Shown here: piece after piece, positions 35,381 to 46,497 of the stretch
How positions within the stretch are numbered: the stretch's first letter is position 1
Layout: every line of letters starts with the position of its first letter
Assembly (NCBI RefSeq): GCF_000005505.3
Contig: NC_016134.3
Location: 28,781,584 to 28,845,583 of the forward strand
Direction: 5' to 3'
From: Brachypodium distachyon
Lineage: Eukaryota > Streptophyta > Magnoliopsida > Poales > Poaceae
DNA: 64,000 nt
Program-made: the position numbers and the translations under genes
Notes under the pieces: model-generated
The model's input: only the letters and a program-made list of their open reading frames with translations
What the model was told of the DNA's origin: nothing
Database searches by the model: none

Positions 35381-36345
35381 TATTGATCATATTTTCCTCA
35401 GTTTGCTTACTTTTTCAGCCTACCCTCACGGAAAGCATGTGATTTCATTTGATGAAGCAGATCCCTTCATATACTGACATATGGCCACAACCAGCTAAAT
35501 CTAAGGTTCCTATCACACAACTATCTTGTTCATGTGTCTGCCAGGCAAAGGAAAAGGATGACGACGACGACGACGACGACGACGACATCAACAACAACAG
35601 AGAATTGGAGGCTGCTAACTAATCCAGGAACATACTTGTACTCTCCTACCAATTGTTGTTATTTTTGTCAAAATGATTTCCAAATTGTATGCATTCTACA
35701 GGATGAGAGTCAGCTACTTGGTGTGGTTGCAGATGAGCATTCTTTCCTTTATGATTATATTCAAACGGTTGGCTTCCTGTACTCTTGAGCAGCAGCTTCA
35801 TCTCCCTGTTAAGCATCGGTGTGTGCTGAATTATATGCTGCGGCTATATATACTGTTTATCTTCAGCAAATATCCAGGTGATGTTCAAGTAGTGTCATGT
35901 GAATTGCAACGGAAGACAAAGTGAAACGTACTGCTTCTTTTATGGTGTATCTATAGATATCATTAGATCATGATGGCACGCGTCGCATGAACGGGGAACA
36001 CAAAGTCTACCATCTGATGGGATTATAGTGGTCGCACATAGACAACATACTTATTAATTAAAAACTAAACAATTCTAAATAACTACTGCAAAAAATGAAG
36101 GCATTGATGACATCATCTTCTCCTTATTAGCAAGCCGAAGCTAACGGCCCCATGTTTTCTCAGGCTAGATACAATTTCTTCTTTGAAGAAAAGGGTTTAC
36201 TTGTTTCAGCTGCAGTCCTGTAGTTCATATGTGCATCATTAATAGACCTTTTTGCCGGATTTTCTGTTGAGCTAGCTATTCGAAGTCAGTTAATTCGGGA
36301 CGGAGGGAATACATGTTTCACGAATGAGAATATGCAGGGGATATG
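35381..36345. other. Intergenic sequence with a (GAC)9 microsatellite
   Basis: A (GAC)9 tract at 35560-35586 lies in an 84-codon frame (35534-35788) that includes DESQLLGVVADEHSFLYDY. It looks gene-like but was not recognised. An isolated Stowaway-like end (GGGACGGAGGGAA) lies at 36297. No other gene is seen. Confidence 0.4.
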
Positions 36346-36793
36346 TGTTAGAGTGATCTCCCACCGTGTGGGCCCAACGGCCCACCGGGCCTAGATCTGA
36401 CGCGCCCTGATCGGGGGCGCCCAACCCAATATGGTTGTCGGGCCCCTGTCGCGATGCGCTATATAAAGAGGTGGGGACTGGGGCACGCACTACGAGGTTC
36501 GTCTGCGTTGCCACCACCCCACCGACAACCCCAAGACCGATCTAGGGTTTGCGCAGAAGCGACGGGAAGCTCCGCCGCCGCCGTCGCTCCCCGCCGTCCG
36601 CACCTCGCCCTCGCCGCCGGTCAACGCCGTCGACATGACCGCACCGTCGAGCTCGTCGTCGAGTCAAGGAGAAGGTACCCCTCCTCTTTCCCCTTCTCTC
36701 TCTCTCTCAATCCCCATACCCGAATCAACGTGTATCGCAGAAATAGTTTTCTACCAGCTAAGATCTACACCTAGATGTTTCTAGGATATAACA
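36346..36793 (+). repeat. 5' LTR of copia 1
   Basis: TGTTAGAGTG...GGATATAACA. It has a TATATAAAGAGG promoter box at about 36460 and carries the ACGCACTACGAGG segment of the probable transcript start. Confidence 0.95.
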
Positions 36794-36794
36794 T

Positions 36795-36806
36795 TGGTAT
36801 CAGAGC
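36795..36806 (+). other. Primer binding site of copia 1
   Basis: TGGTATCAGAGC, the standard complement to the 3' end of initiator tRNA-Met, one base after the LTR. Confidence 0.95.
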
Positions 36807-37904
36807 AAACTGTTAAGAGTTGTAGATCCGTTGGAAAAGAGAAAGAAAGCAAAAGAAAAACTAAAAAGCAAAAGGTGAAAACCCTAGCTCCCTAACCTTA
36901 CGCGAGGAAGAATAGAGGGAGGCTGTCGGCCCCCTGTCACCATGGCCACGCGCCGCCAGAGAAGAGGTCACTGGCCGTCGATGGACGCCGGCAAAGAGGC
37001 GGCCGCCACTAAGCCCCTTGACAGCGACGCGCGCACCTTTGGGTGCCCGCGCGCGCCGGCAAGGGGTCCAGGGGGGCGCCGCAAGCAAGGACAGGAGAGA
37101 GGAGGTAGGGGCAGAGGAGTCGCCGGCGGCGCGGGTCGGTGTACCCGGTGGGTCGGCTCCGGCCGAAAGTCTTCCCGCCGCCGCCGCCGCCAGAGAAGAG
37201 CAAAGGGGAGGAAAGAAAAAGCTAGGGTTTTTCGGCCGGCTAGGTTTTGGGGCCGGGATCGTTTTATGTGAACGAAAGATGCACCCGGCCGTCCGATTCA
37301 AACCAATGGCCCAGATTGACCCTGGCGTGCACAGGAGTGGGCCGTGGGCCACGAGTGCAAAAGAGGCCTTGGGCCGCTGTGCGAGGGAAGCTCGGCCGCT
37401 GCGCGCGCGAAGGGAATTCGTGGGCTGGGCGGGCCGAAGTTGGCCGCAGGCCGGGCATGCGCGAAGGAGAAGCTGGCCTCGGGCCAGATAAGTGGAAAGT
37501 GCTCAAAAATGTTTTTTTTTACAGAAGCATCTCTTAACAGTTTTAGTCCAGTTTTTGCACATTTTGCTATTATTTTTTCTCCTATTCAAACCGAACCAAC
37601 GAGATGTTTGTTTGAGGAAATAGAAAAGTGCAAAATAATGCTTCTGAAAAGTATAATGTAATGAATTTTGTTCATAGTTTCCGCTGCAAATAGTTTTAAA
37701 GTATTGTTTAAATCAAAAGAACATGATTAAAAGTGTTTTATGATAATTGTGATCCTGTTATATTTCTTGACCAACGGCATTAATAGCATGATCATAATTA
37801 ATGGTTAATATCTGCATTTAATTCTATTTTCTGCCCAACGGTGATATAGATTAAATTGCACAAACAGTTGTATGTATCAATTTTGACCAACGTTGGATTA
37901 ATGC

Positions 37905-40900
37905 ATGCAATTGTTGTTATCTTCCCACGTCATTGTGGTTTCAGGAGGGTACTACTTGTTTGGATGCATCAAGGACGTGCCAACCCTCAGGGGTGACAAC
38001 TACATTGAGTGGAGAAAAAAAGTTTACCTGGCCTTTGTCTGTGCTGAGGTGGACTGGGTGGTTAACACTCCACAGCCACCAAAGCCTACAGAGCCAATCA
38101 GGGATGTGAAAGATGATGATGATGCTTGGGAGAAAAATAAAAGAAAGTATGCTCCATTGGAGATGTCATACACCCTCGAGAACAAAAAGTGGCTCACCGC
38201 CAACAAAAAGTACATGGCTTTTATAAAGAGCACAGTTGAGCACGCTATTATGGGCTCAATTGCAGAGTGTGCTTCCGTAGGGGAGTATCTTGAAAAAATA
38301 AAGAGCCAGTTCACTAGTTCTTCGAAGATATATGCTACCCAGCTGCTAAAGCAACTAGTGACAGAAAAGTACACAGGAGGAGGACATGGCATAAGAGAGC
38401 ATATCCTCAGGATGAGCAACATGGCATCTAAGTTGAAGCCCATGGATGCTGATCTAGAGATTAAGCCTGCAATGCTTGTTCATCTGGTTATGTCTTCACT
38501 GCCAAAAGAGTTTGACACCTTTGTTATCAACTACAATATGAAGCCAGAGCGGTGGGACATTGAAAAGACAATAGCCATGTGTGTCTAAGAAGAGGACAGA
38601 ATTAAATCCGCATATGGTGGTTCTCTGAACTATGTGAAGAATAACAAGAAAAAGAACTTCAATCAAGGCAATCAAAGTTCCCCTTCAAAACCACCTGGTA
38701 AAGCTCCCATGCAACATCAGCATCAGCAAAAATCTTTTCCAGTGGATAAAGATACATGCCTCCACTGCAAAAAGACCGGGCATTACAAGAAAGATTGCCC
38801 GGCATGGCTAAAGTCAATCATGGCAAAGAATGGTATAAACTCCATTTCTTTTGTAAATGAATCCTTGTATACACAGTTTTCCAAATCTACTTGGTGGATT
38901 GACTCTGGTGCAACTGTCCATGTTGCAAATTCTTTACAGGGATTCCTTTCGACGCGGACTACGCAAAGAAACGAAAGATGCATTGAAGTTGTAAATGGAG
39001 TCCAAGCGGACGTAGAAGCTGTCAGCGACATCTCCTTGGAGCTTCCCGATGGATTCACGATCTGCTTAGAGATGTGTTTTATGTTCCTTCATTACACAGA
39101 AACTTGATTAGTGTTTCACGTTTGGACAAAGTTAATTATGAATGTCATTTTGGACATGGCAAGTGTGACATATGTTTTAATAATGATTGTGTGGGTGTTG
39201 CCTTGCTTCACAATGAGCTTTATTTATTATCCATACGTGAAAAAGTATATTCTGTGTGTCAAGTGAATGAACATATTGCCGCGTCGGAGAAAGCACAAAA
39301 GAAAAGAAAGAGGACTCATGAATCATCGAAATTATGGCACTGTCGTTTGGGCCATATTTCGAGGAGGAGAATAGAAAGACTTGTTAAAACAGAAATTATT
39401 CCTCCATTAGAGTTCTCAGAAATAGAGCAATGCATAGATTGCGTTAAAGGAAAATATGTAAAACAAATCAAAAAGGGTGCAACACGTAGCACCAACACAC
39501 TAGAAATTATTCACACAGACATTTGTGGACCATTTCCTGTGAAAAGTGTGGATGGTTATGATTCGTTCATAACATTCACAAACGATTACTCCCGTTATGG
39601 TTACATTTATCCAATAAAAGAAAGGTCAGAAGCGTTGGATGAATTTAAGATATTCAAGGTTGAAGTTGAAAATCAGCATGATAAAAAAAATAAAGATAGT
39701 AAGATCCGACCGTGCGGAGAGTACTACGGTCGGCACACCCCATACGATCAAGTCCCTGGACCTTTCGCAAGGTTCCTACAGGAGACTGGAATAGTTGCCC
39801 AGTATTCAATGTCGGGCGAGCCTCAGCAAAATGGAGTAGCTGAAAGGCGTAACCGTACCCTTATGGATATGGTGCGCAGTATAATGAGTTATTCCACATT
39901 ACCATTGGGATTGTGGATGGAGGCATTAAAAACCGTCATTCACATTCTCAATAGAGTACCAAGCAAGTCGGTGCCCAAAACACCGCACGAGCTGTGGACA
40001 AGAAGAGTGTCCTCTCTACAACACCTGCGGATGTGGGGGAGTCTAGCTGAGGCCAAAGTGTTTAACCCAAATATTGCAAAATTGATACCAAGACAGTAAG
40101 TTGCCATTTCATTGGCTGTCCTGAAAGATCAAAAGGTTTTCGTTTCTACTGTCCAGACAGATACACAAAGTTTGTGGAAACAAGAAACGTCGTCTTCTTA
40201 GAGGACGAAATGATGAGGGGGAGCAAGGTAGCTCGAAAAGTTGATCTTGAGGAGAAGAGGGTGCATGCACCTAATCCGATGACTCAGGAGCCATTCTTTT
40301 CACTACCTGTTGTTGCCGCACCGACAATCCCTGAGACTGTGGTGCCGACACCTGTTGCAACTCCACACATGGCAACAATGAGTGAAGGTTCGGAAACTGT
40401 CCTTCAAGAGCCGACTCAACCCATTGTTGCGCGTGAAATGGAGCTGCAGCAGCCACCTCCTGAACATGCGCCACATGTAGAGACACAGAACGTGCCAGAA
40501 ATTAAGGCCCCTAGAAGATCTCAAAGAGTTAAAAAGTCAGCCATTCCAAAAGATTATAAAGTTTATAATATAGAAAGAGTTCATATGGAGAATGATCCCA
40601 CTTCATATGAAGAGGCCATGAGTAGTTCTCACTCATCGAAGTGGCTGGAGGCCATGGAAGATGAGATGAAATCGATGAGTTCCAACGAAGTTTAGAACTT
40701 AGAGAAAATTCCTAAAGGAGCCAAAACCGTAGGCTGTAAATGGGTCTACAAAATCAAATATGAATCTAGAGGGAATATAGAAAAATAAAGCACGACTCTT
40801 GGCAAAAGGATTTACACAAAGAGAAGGAATAGATTACAATGAGACATTTTCTCCAGTCTTATGCAAGGATTCCTTCAGGATAATAATGGCACTAGTGGCG

Positions 40901-42132
40901 CACTTTGATTTAGAGCTACATCAGATGGATGTAAAGACGGCATTTCTAAACGGAGATTTAGAAGAAAAGGTCTACATGAAACAACCTAAGTGTTTTATCA
41001 TGGAAGGCAAGGAAAACATGAGATGCCGCCTAAAAAAATCCATTTATGGATTAAAGCAAACCTCTAAACAGTGGTATCTAAAGTTTAATGAGACTATTAA
41101 GAAATTTGGGTTTAAAGAGAATGTTGAGGACAACTGCGTTTATGCAAAGTTTAAAAGTGAGAAATATATTTTCCTAATTTTGTATGTGGATGATATCTTG
41201 CTTGCTAGCAGCGATGTCAGTCTACTACTAGAAACAAAGAAGTTTTTGTCCTCAAATTTTGATATGAAAGATCTTGGTGAGGCATCATATGTTTTGGGCA
41301 TGGAAATTCACCGAGATAGGAAAAATGGGGTTTTAGAACTATCGCAAAAGGCATATTTAGAAAAGATTCTAAAGAAATACAATATACATGCGAGCAACGC
41401 CACACTTGCTCCTAGAGTCAAGGGCGATAGTTTTGGAAAATTTCAATGTCCCAAAAGCCAATACGAGATCGATCAAATGAAAGCGGTTTCATATGCTTCG
41501 GCCGTTGGAAGCCTACAGTATGCACAAGTGTGCACTCGCCCTGACTTAGCTTTTATCATTGGGGTACTCGGTAGATATCAAGAAAATCCAGGCATAGAGC
41601 ACTGGAAAATGGTAAAGAAAGCATTGTGTTATGCGCAAGGAACAAAAGACCTCATGCTAACATATAGAAGATATGATTCCCTAGAAATAAAAGGGTATTC
41701 AGATACAGATTTTGCGGGAGACAGAGATGATAGAAAATCCACGTCAGGATACGTATTCACTCTCGCAGGCGGGGCTATTTCGTAGAGAAGTTCCAAACAG
41801 TCAATAGTTGCATCATCCATGATGTATGCAGAATTTATAGCATGTTATGAGGCCACGGGGCAGGCGATATGATTAAAGAAATTTATACCCAACTTGAAAG
41901 TGGTGGATTGTATCGACAAATCACTAAAGATGTACTGCGACAACCAGCCCGCAGTGTTCTATACTCACAACAACAAGTCGAGTAATGCTACCAAACCAAT
42001 AGAGATAAAGTATTATGTTGTGAAAGATAAAATCCTGGATCACACTATAAGTCTCGAGCATATAAGGACAGCAGATATGCTTGCGGATCCGCTCACGAAA
42101 GGCTTACGACCCAAATGTTCAAGGATCACATA
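37905..42132 (+). pseudogene. Copia 1 gag-pol, multiply interrupted
   Basis: Gag runs from about 37950 with an early TAA at 38586. The CCHC knuckle (CLHCKKTGHYKKDC) and protease (WWIDSGATVHV) follow at 38634-39107. A frame change leads to integrase (39074-40099) with [14 protein letters not shown], the first catalytic Asp (HTDICGPF) and NGVAERRNR. The second catalytic Asp is lost between two compensating indels (39675-39715). Further frame breaks lie near 40090 and 40700-40795. Reverse transcriptase (40799-41785) keeps QMDVKTAFLNGDLEE and LYVDDILLAS. RNase H has SDTDFAGDRDDRKSTSGY and ends near 42132 with ADMLADPLTKGL. It cannot act alone. Confidence 0.9.
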
Positions 42133-42335
42133 GCCGACTTGGGTGTAACGGAAAGCCTATGATTCCTGGATCAAGAATGGCCCAAAAGAAACGGAATTTG
42201 TTTCAACACGGAAAGGTATGTTGTAGCTGTCTGATTCTATCGGCAATTGAGCTGAGACGATGAAACATGCTGTACGTATTAATCGGTGGTGAAACGAGTA
42301 AAGTAAAAAGTATACAGTTAAAAAAAAAGTTGAGA

Positions 42336-42348
42336 TCAAGGGGGAGAA
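42336..42348 (+). other. Polypurine tract of copia 1
   Basis: TCAAGGGGGAGAA lies immediately before the 3' LTR TG, the plus-strand priming site expected at this position. Confidence 0.9.
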
Positions 42349-42777
42349 TGTTAGAGTGATCTCCCACCGTGTGGGCCCAACGGCCCACCGGGCCTAGATC
42401 TGACGCGCCCTGATCGGGGCGCCCAACCCAATATGGTTGGCAGGCCCCTGTCGCGCTGCGCTATATAAAGAGGTGGGGGGCCAGGGCACGCACTACGAGG
42501 TTCGTCTGCGTTGCCACCACCCCACCGACAACCCCAAGACCGATCTAGAGTTTGCGCAGAAGCGACGGGAAGCTCTGCCGCCGCCGTCGCTCCCTGCCGT
42601 CAGCACCTCGCCGTCGACATGGCCGCACCGTCGAGCTCATCGTCGAGTCAAGGAGAAGGTACCCCTCCTCTTTCCCCTTCTCTCTCTCTCTCAATCCCCA
42701 TACCCGAATCAACGTGTATCACAGAAATAGTTTTCTACCGGCTAAGATCTACACCTAGCTGTTTCTAGGATATAACA
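42349..42777 (+). repeat. 3' LTR of copia 1
   Basis: Matches 36346-36793, with a shorter CACCTCGCCGTCGACATGG region (18-bp deletion) and scattered substitutions. Confidence 0.95.
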
Positions 42778-43006
42778 ATCTGTAGTGTCAGTGGAAGGGG
42801 GATCGGAACGTACTCAAGCTCGGATATAGCCTGGTAGTCATGAATAGTCGGGACGTACATTTAGTAAATTCTTTGCGTCATAATACTATGTGATCAATTA
42901 TCTGCAGCTTGTGTATATTCCCTGCAGCTTCGTTGCAGAGAACCTTGGGGAGTTCGTTGTAGTCACATGACTTCGGGGAGTTGTTGCCGTAGGGCGTAGG
43001 CCCGAA

Positions 43007-43290
43007 GGCCGGTGTAGATCTGCCGGCGACCCCCGCGGAGAGGGCTCCATAACATCATGAGAACTACAAGGGAAAAATACATCCTGAATCACATATCACA
43101 TATACACAGATAAAAGAGAAAAAAAAACTTCAGACAAGTTTGTACCGATTGCGAGGAACAGCGTGATGGAGAGATGTTAAGTCGGCCCAGTTTGGTCCTG
43201 TCAGCCCACACGGGCCAATTAAAGGAAGGGCTTCGATTTTTCTACGGGAGCAGCTGCGATTTAGCATGAAGCCCACGAATCAACGGCCAG
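43007..43290 (+). repeat. Block C of segmental duplication, copy 2
   Basis: Counterpart of 21616-22137 but shorter, missing the GC-rich middle. Diverges after CCACGAATCAACG. Confidence 0.8.
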
Positions 43291-43429
43291 ATTTCGCTCA
43301 AAAGATAGATCCGGCGGCCACGAACCAACTGCTGCTTATGGTGTAGCAGCAAGATATTTGCACCTTGTGTATATACTGGAACTATGGGGACAGAGAACTA
43401 TGAATGCAGTACAAGAAATATGCTGATTT

Positions 43430-43690
43430 TTTAAACCCCCCCCCCCCCATTTTCGTCACTAAATCATCATTATTTTTAATTTATGACGTTTTTATGACGA
43501 AAAAACAGTTCGTAAAAAAACAACCGTCACTAATGATCTTTAATGACCTTTTTTGATGAAATGTTCATAAAGGTTATGACCAAATTGGATCGTCATAAAT
43601 TTATGACCAAATATTTTCGTTACTACTTGTCCGGCCAGGACACGTAGGATCTGACGTGGCAGTCTTCGTGACGATATCAAATGGTCATAA
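43430..43690. mobile_element. AT-rich transposon-like remnant
   Basis: A 13-base C run (43437-43449) is followed by repeated TTATGACGTTTTTATGACG and TTATGACCAAAT motifs in both orientations, as in some grass MITEs. Terminal repeats were not resolved. Confidence 0.35.
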
Positions 43691-43779
43691 TACGAAATGA
43701 GCCCAGTCCATACAGATCATATGATGAGGGCACATATCCTCAAGAGCTGATATCCAACATCAAGATATGCGCGAGGGAG

Positions 43780-44330
43780 GTAGGCGCACCAAAAGTGAAG
43801 ATGAAGGATACAAGTTAGAAGAATGTCTTGTGTGCAAGGGGCAGCCAACGACAAGGATGATATGTCCAGGATGCACCACAAGTCGAGTACGAATATGAGG
43901 CGCACTAGGACAGCCTACGACGAGTCCGACACGTCTAAGGAGCGCCCGGATCTGCAAGTCCATGTTTGAGTCTGAGTCGAATTCTAGTTTGAGTTTGAGT
44001 CGGAGTCTGTATTGAGTTTGGGTTACTCCTCGACTATATAAACAAGGGGTACGTCTAGGTTTAGAGTGAGACCACGTTTTAGCTATTTTCGAGACTCGTG
44101 TTGATTGCGAGAAGCATTCATCTGTAATCCTATACACCATATTCGTTTCGATAGGGTGTTTGTTATCTACTGAAATTTCGAGCGTAATCTGTCGTTCCGC
44201 TAAGAATTGGAAGATTGCGAAACCGCTTGTGGTCGGTGGACTACAACGCAAGTGTGTGGAGTTGCGAATTTTCATTGGGTTGCAAGTTCGTCGTGTGTCG
44301 ACGGGTGAACAGCCGGAAAATTTGTAGAAT
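43780..44330 (+). mobile_element. LTR-like fragment
   Basis: A TCGACTATATAAACAAGGG promoter-like block at about 44031 is followed by a presumed transcript leader. TTTGAGTCGGAGTCTG-type short repeats precede it. No partner LTR or coding domain was found, so this is only a style match to copia LTRs or short non-autonomous elements. Confidence 0.3.
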
Positions 44331-46204
44331 CATACAAGTTATCCACGTTGCTCTCTGAGAAGATCGGTCCATCCCTTATCATCATATAAATGGGCCCAAC
44401 CCAACACTTCTTTTTGGGCCACAGCCTCTTTGCGGTTCAGTTATTATATTTTACGGGCCTTTTTTTTGGATTTTAGCCCCTTTTTAAATTTAGTTATTTT
44501 CAATTACGGTCCAATTGAAGTTGGGCCTTGGCCTTTTTACGGACCAGGTATAATTTGGTCCGGTCCATTTATTTAAGTCAGCGGCCTATTTTTTATAATT
44601 TTTACAGTAAAAACAACATGCCGGTGAGAGCTTTTGGGCCTCTTTGGGCCCAATTTTAAGCTCCATTAGATACATTTCAACAAATACAGACATTCTAGTT
44701 AATACAGCCCATATTTAAATGGTCAATCAATGCAACACAATACAACGACAATACAGAACATATGATCAAGCGCAATTCTAAGCCAATTTCTGAATCATAA
44801 GATATACAATTTGAATTGCCTCCTACAGAACTAATCATGGATCAGAGGGAGTATAAATTAACATCTCTTGATAGCACGACTTGCAAGGATAGCTGCCTAA
44901 CCGTGACGCTGCAACAAAGTATTTGTTGGCACCTTTGCATGTACATTCCTCCTGCAGCATCGCATTAGAGATCGCATCAGTCGTGCATATTAAAATAACA
45001 AATTTATGAAGCAAGAAGCTCAGGTGGACAGACATTTTCCATTAAGTAATTTATGTGAGTCATTGATCTTCCTTTCCTGGGCTCTGTATATTCTTCATAC
45101 GATTCCTAAGGTAGAGAACTCTAAAAATGATTTAAGCACAATAACTACGCCAAGTACTATTTTAACGCAAGGCTTTGCCGTTAGGTCTTTTAACTGAAAT
45201 GCATCAATCCACAATACTAGTACCCGCTCTACAATCTCAGTGGTTAATGATGATATGATGTTACTAAGCTATGCAACTCTTTTGTGTGGATCTTATTATC
45301 TGCCGCTATTCTAATCATTAGATTTCGAAATAATTTCAATTTCTTTTTTAAAAAGAATAAAAATATTTTAAATAAAACATTTCTATTTAGTAAGATGGAA
45401 TATTTCTATTGAAAAAGAAGTTATTTTAAAAACGCCTCTGTTCCTTACATCTAAAATAAATTTCATGACGGTACAAGCTGACGTACAATATGAAATAATT
45501 ATTAAGCTAAGCAGAGTCGCACACTAATATTGAGGCCCTGCCGTGATATGTATTCAAATGACATAACTGCTGGGGGCGTTCGCAAAGTGAAAGACTGGCA
45601 CGGTCCGGAACGATCCCGCCGGCTAGCCAGCGCCGTGCCAGGGACGAGCAGTAGACGAGAGAAAGGAGCTGTGCACGGTTTCTGTCGGAGTCTAGGGTTC
45701 CGTTTTCTCTCTGCTCCGCTCGCTAGTGCTCACTTCTTTGAGCGTATTAGTTCCTTTCAAGGAGTGAGGCCCCGTGACTGCTTCAACCCGTACAGATTGC
45801 GTTCTTGCCTTCCACGATGCTCCTGCCTTGTCCAGCTTCTTAAAGAAGCCGTTCACTAAATTTAGTTAGGCTTTCAAAACTTGTTTACCATAAACTAGTT
45901 TCGCTCTCTTCGGCTTCCAAGACCGGCTTCCCTACCTAGCCGAGGGGCGTCAGCTCCCTCACGAGTCACGAATGACACTTCAGAGACCCTCCTCAACGGC
46001 GACACCGTCAAGGATGACGACGATGGCGGTCCATGGTCCTGCTATCGACGCTACACAGACTTAGTTGCCCATCCCCTGCATGAAAACCTGAGATCATTGC
46101 ACGCGACGTGGTCGGAGACCCACCATCTCGCAAGAATTATGAGCGCACCACTAAGAAAGATGATCAAAACCGGAGTAGCCCTCGCACTACAATGGGGTGG
46201 AGTC
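44331..46204. other. Intergenic sequence
   Basis: TGGGCC/GGCCCA motifs recur between 44393 and 44655. The rest is AT-rich. GC-rich frames near 45530-45860 have no recognisable domain. No gene is called. Confidence 0.4.
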
Positions 46205-46446
46205 TGCTAGTAACGTGACTTGGTCTTGCACGTGTGTGTACAAGCCGTTAGTATTGGTTAGCTGACTTAGTCTATCCCAACGTCTCTAGCTTATCTAGTA
46301 GTTCGTTGGCAGCTTATCCAGTAGTTTGTTGGCTAGATTGTAAGAGTTAGCTGCTCTGCCGAAGGCATCTGTACATGTATTTATACCCCTTGTGTTCATC
46401 AATACAATCCAAGTGTTGAGCCACTCCATCTCTCTCGTGTCTTACA
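46205..46446 (+). repeat. 5' LTR of copia 2
   Basis: TGCTAGTAACGTGAC...GTGTCTTACA. A TATTTATACCCC box lies near 46378. Confidence 0.95.
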
Positions 46447-46497
46447 TGGTATCAGACGCTTGACGTCTCTGAGACCGCACTCGCTTCCGCTGCCCTC

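Larger units (their letters stand above)
36346..42777 (+). mobile_element. Complete copia retrotransposon 1
   Basis: A full-length Ty1/copia element: LTRs 36346-36793 and 42349-42777, primer site, gag-pol and polypurine tract, all on the plus strand. The target duplication is ATATG at the left (36341-36345) and ATCTG at the right, one mismatch. The LTRs differ by a few substitutions and an 18-bp indel, so the insertion is not very recent. It lies between the F-box block and block C of duplication copy 2. Confidence 0.95.

Noticed and set aside
45530..45859. 109-codon frame upstream of copia 2
   Set aside because: Considered as a displaced FANCM upstream exon, but it shows no FANCM-like sequence and the FANCM start at 50735 already has a good leader.
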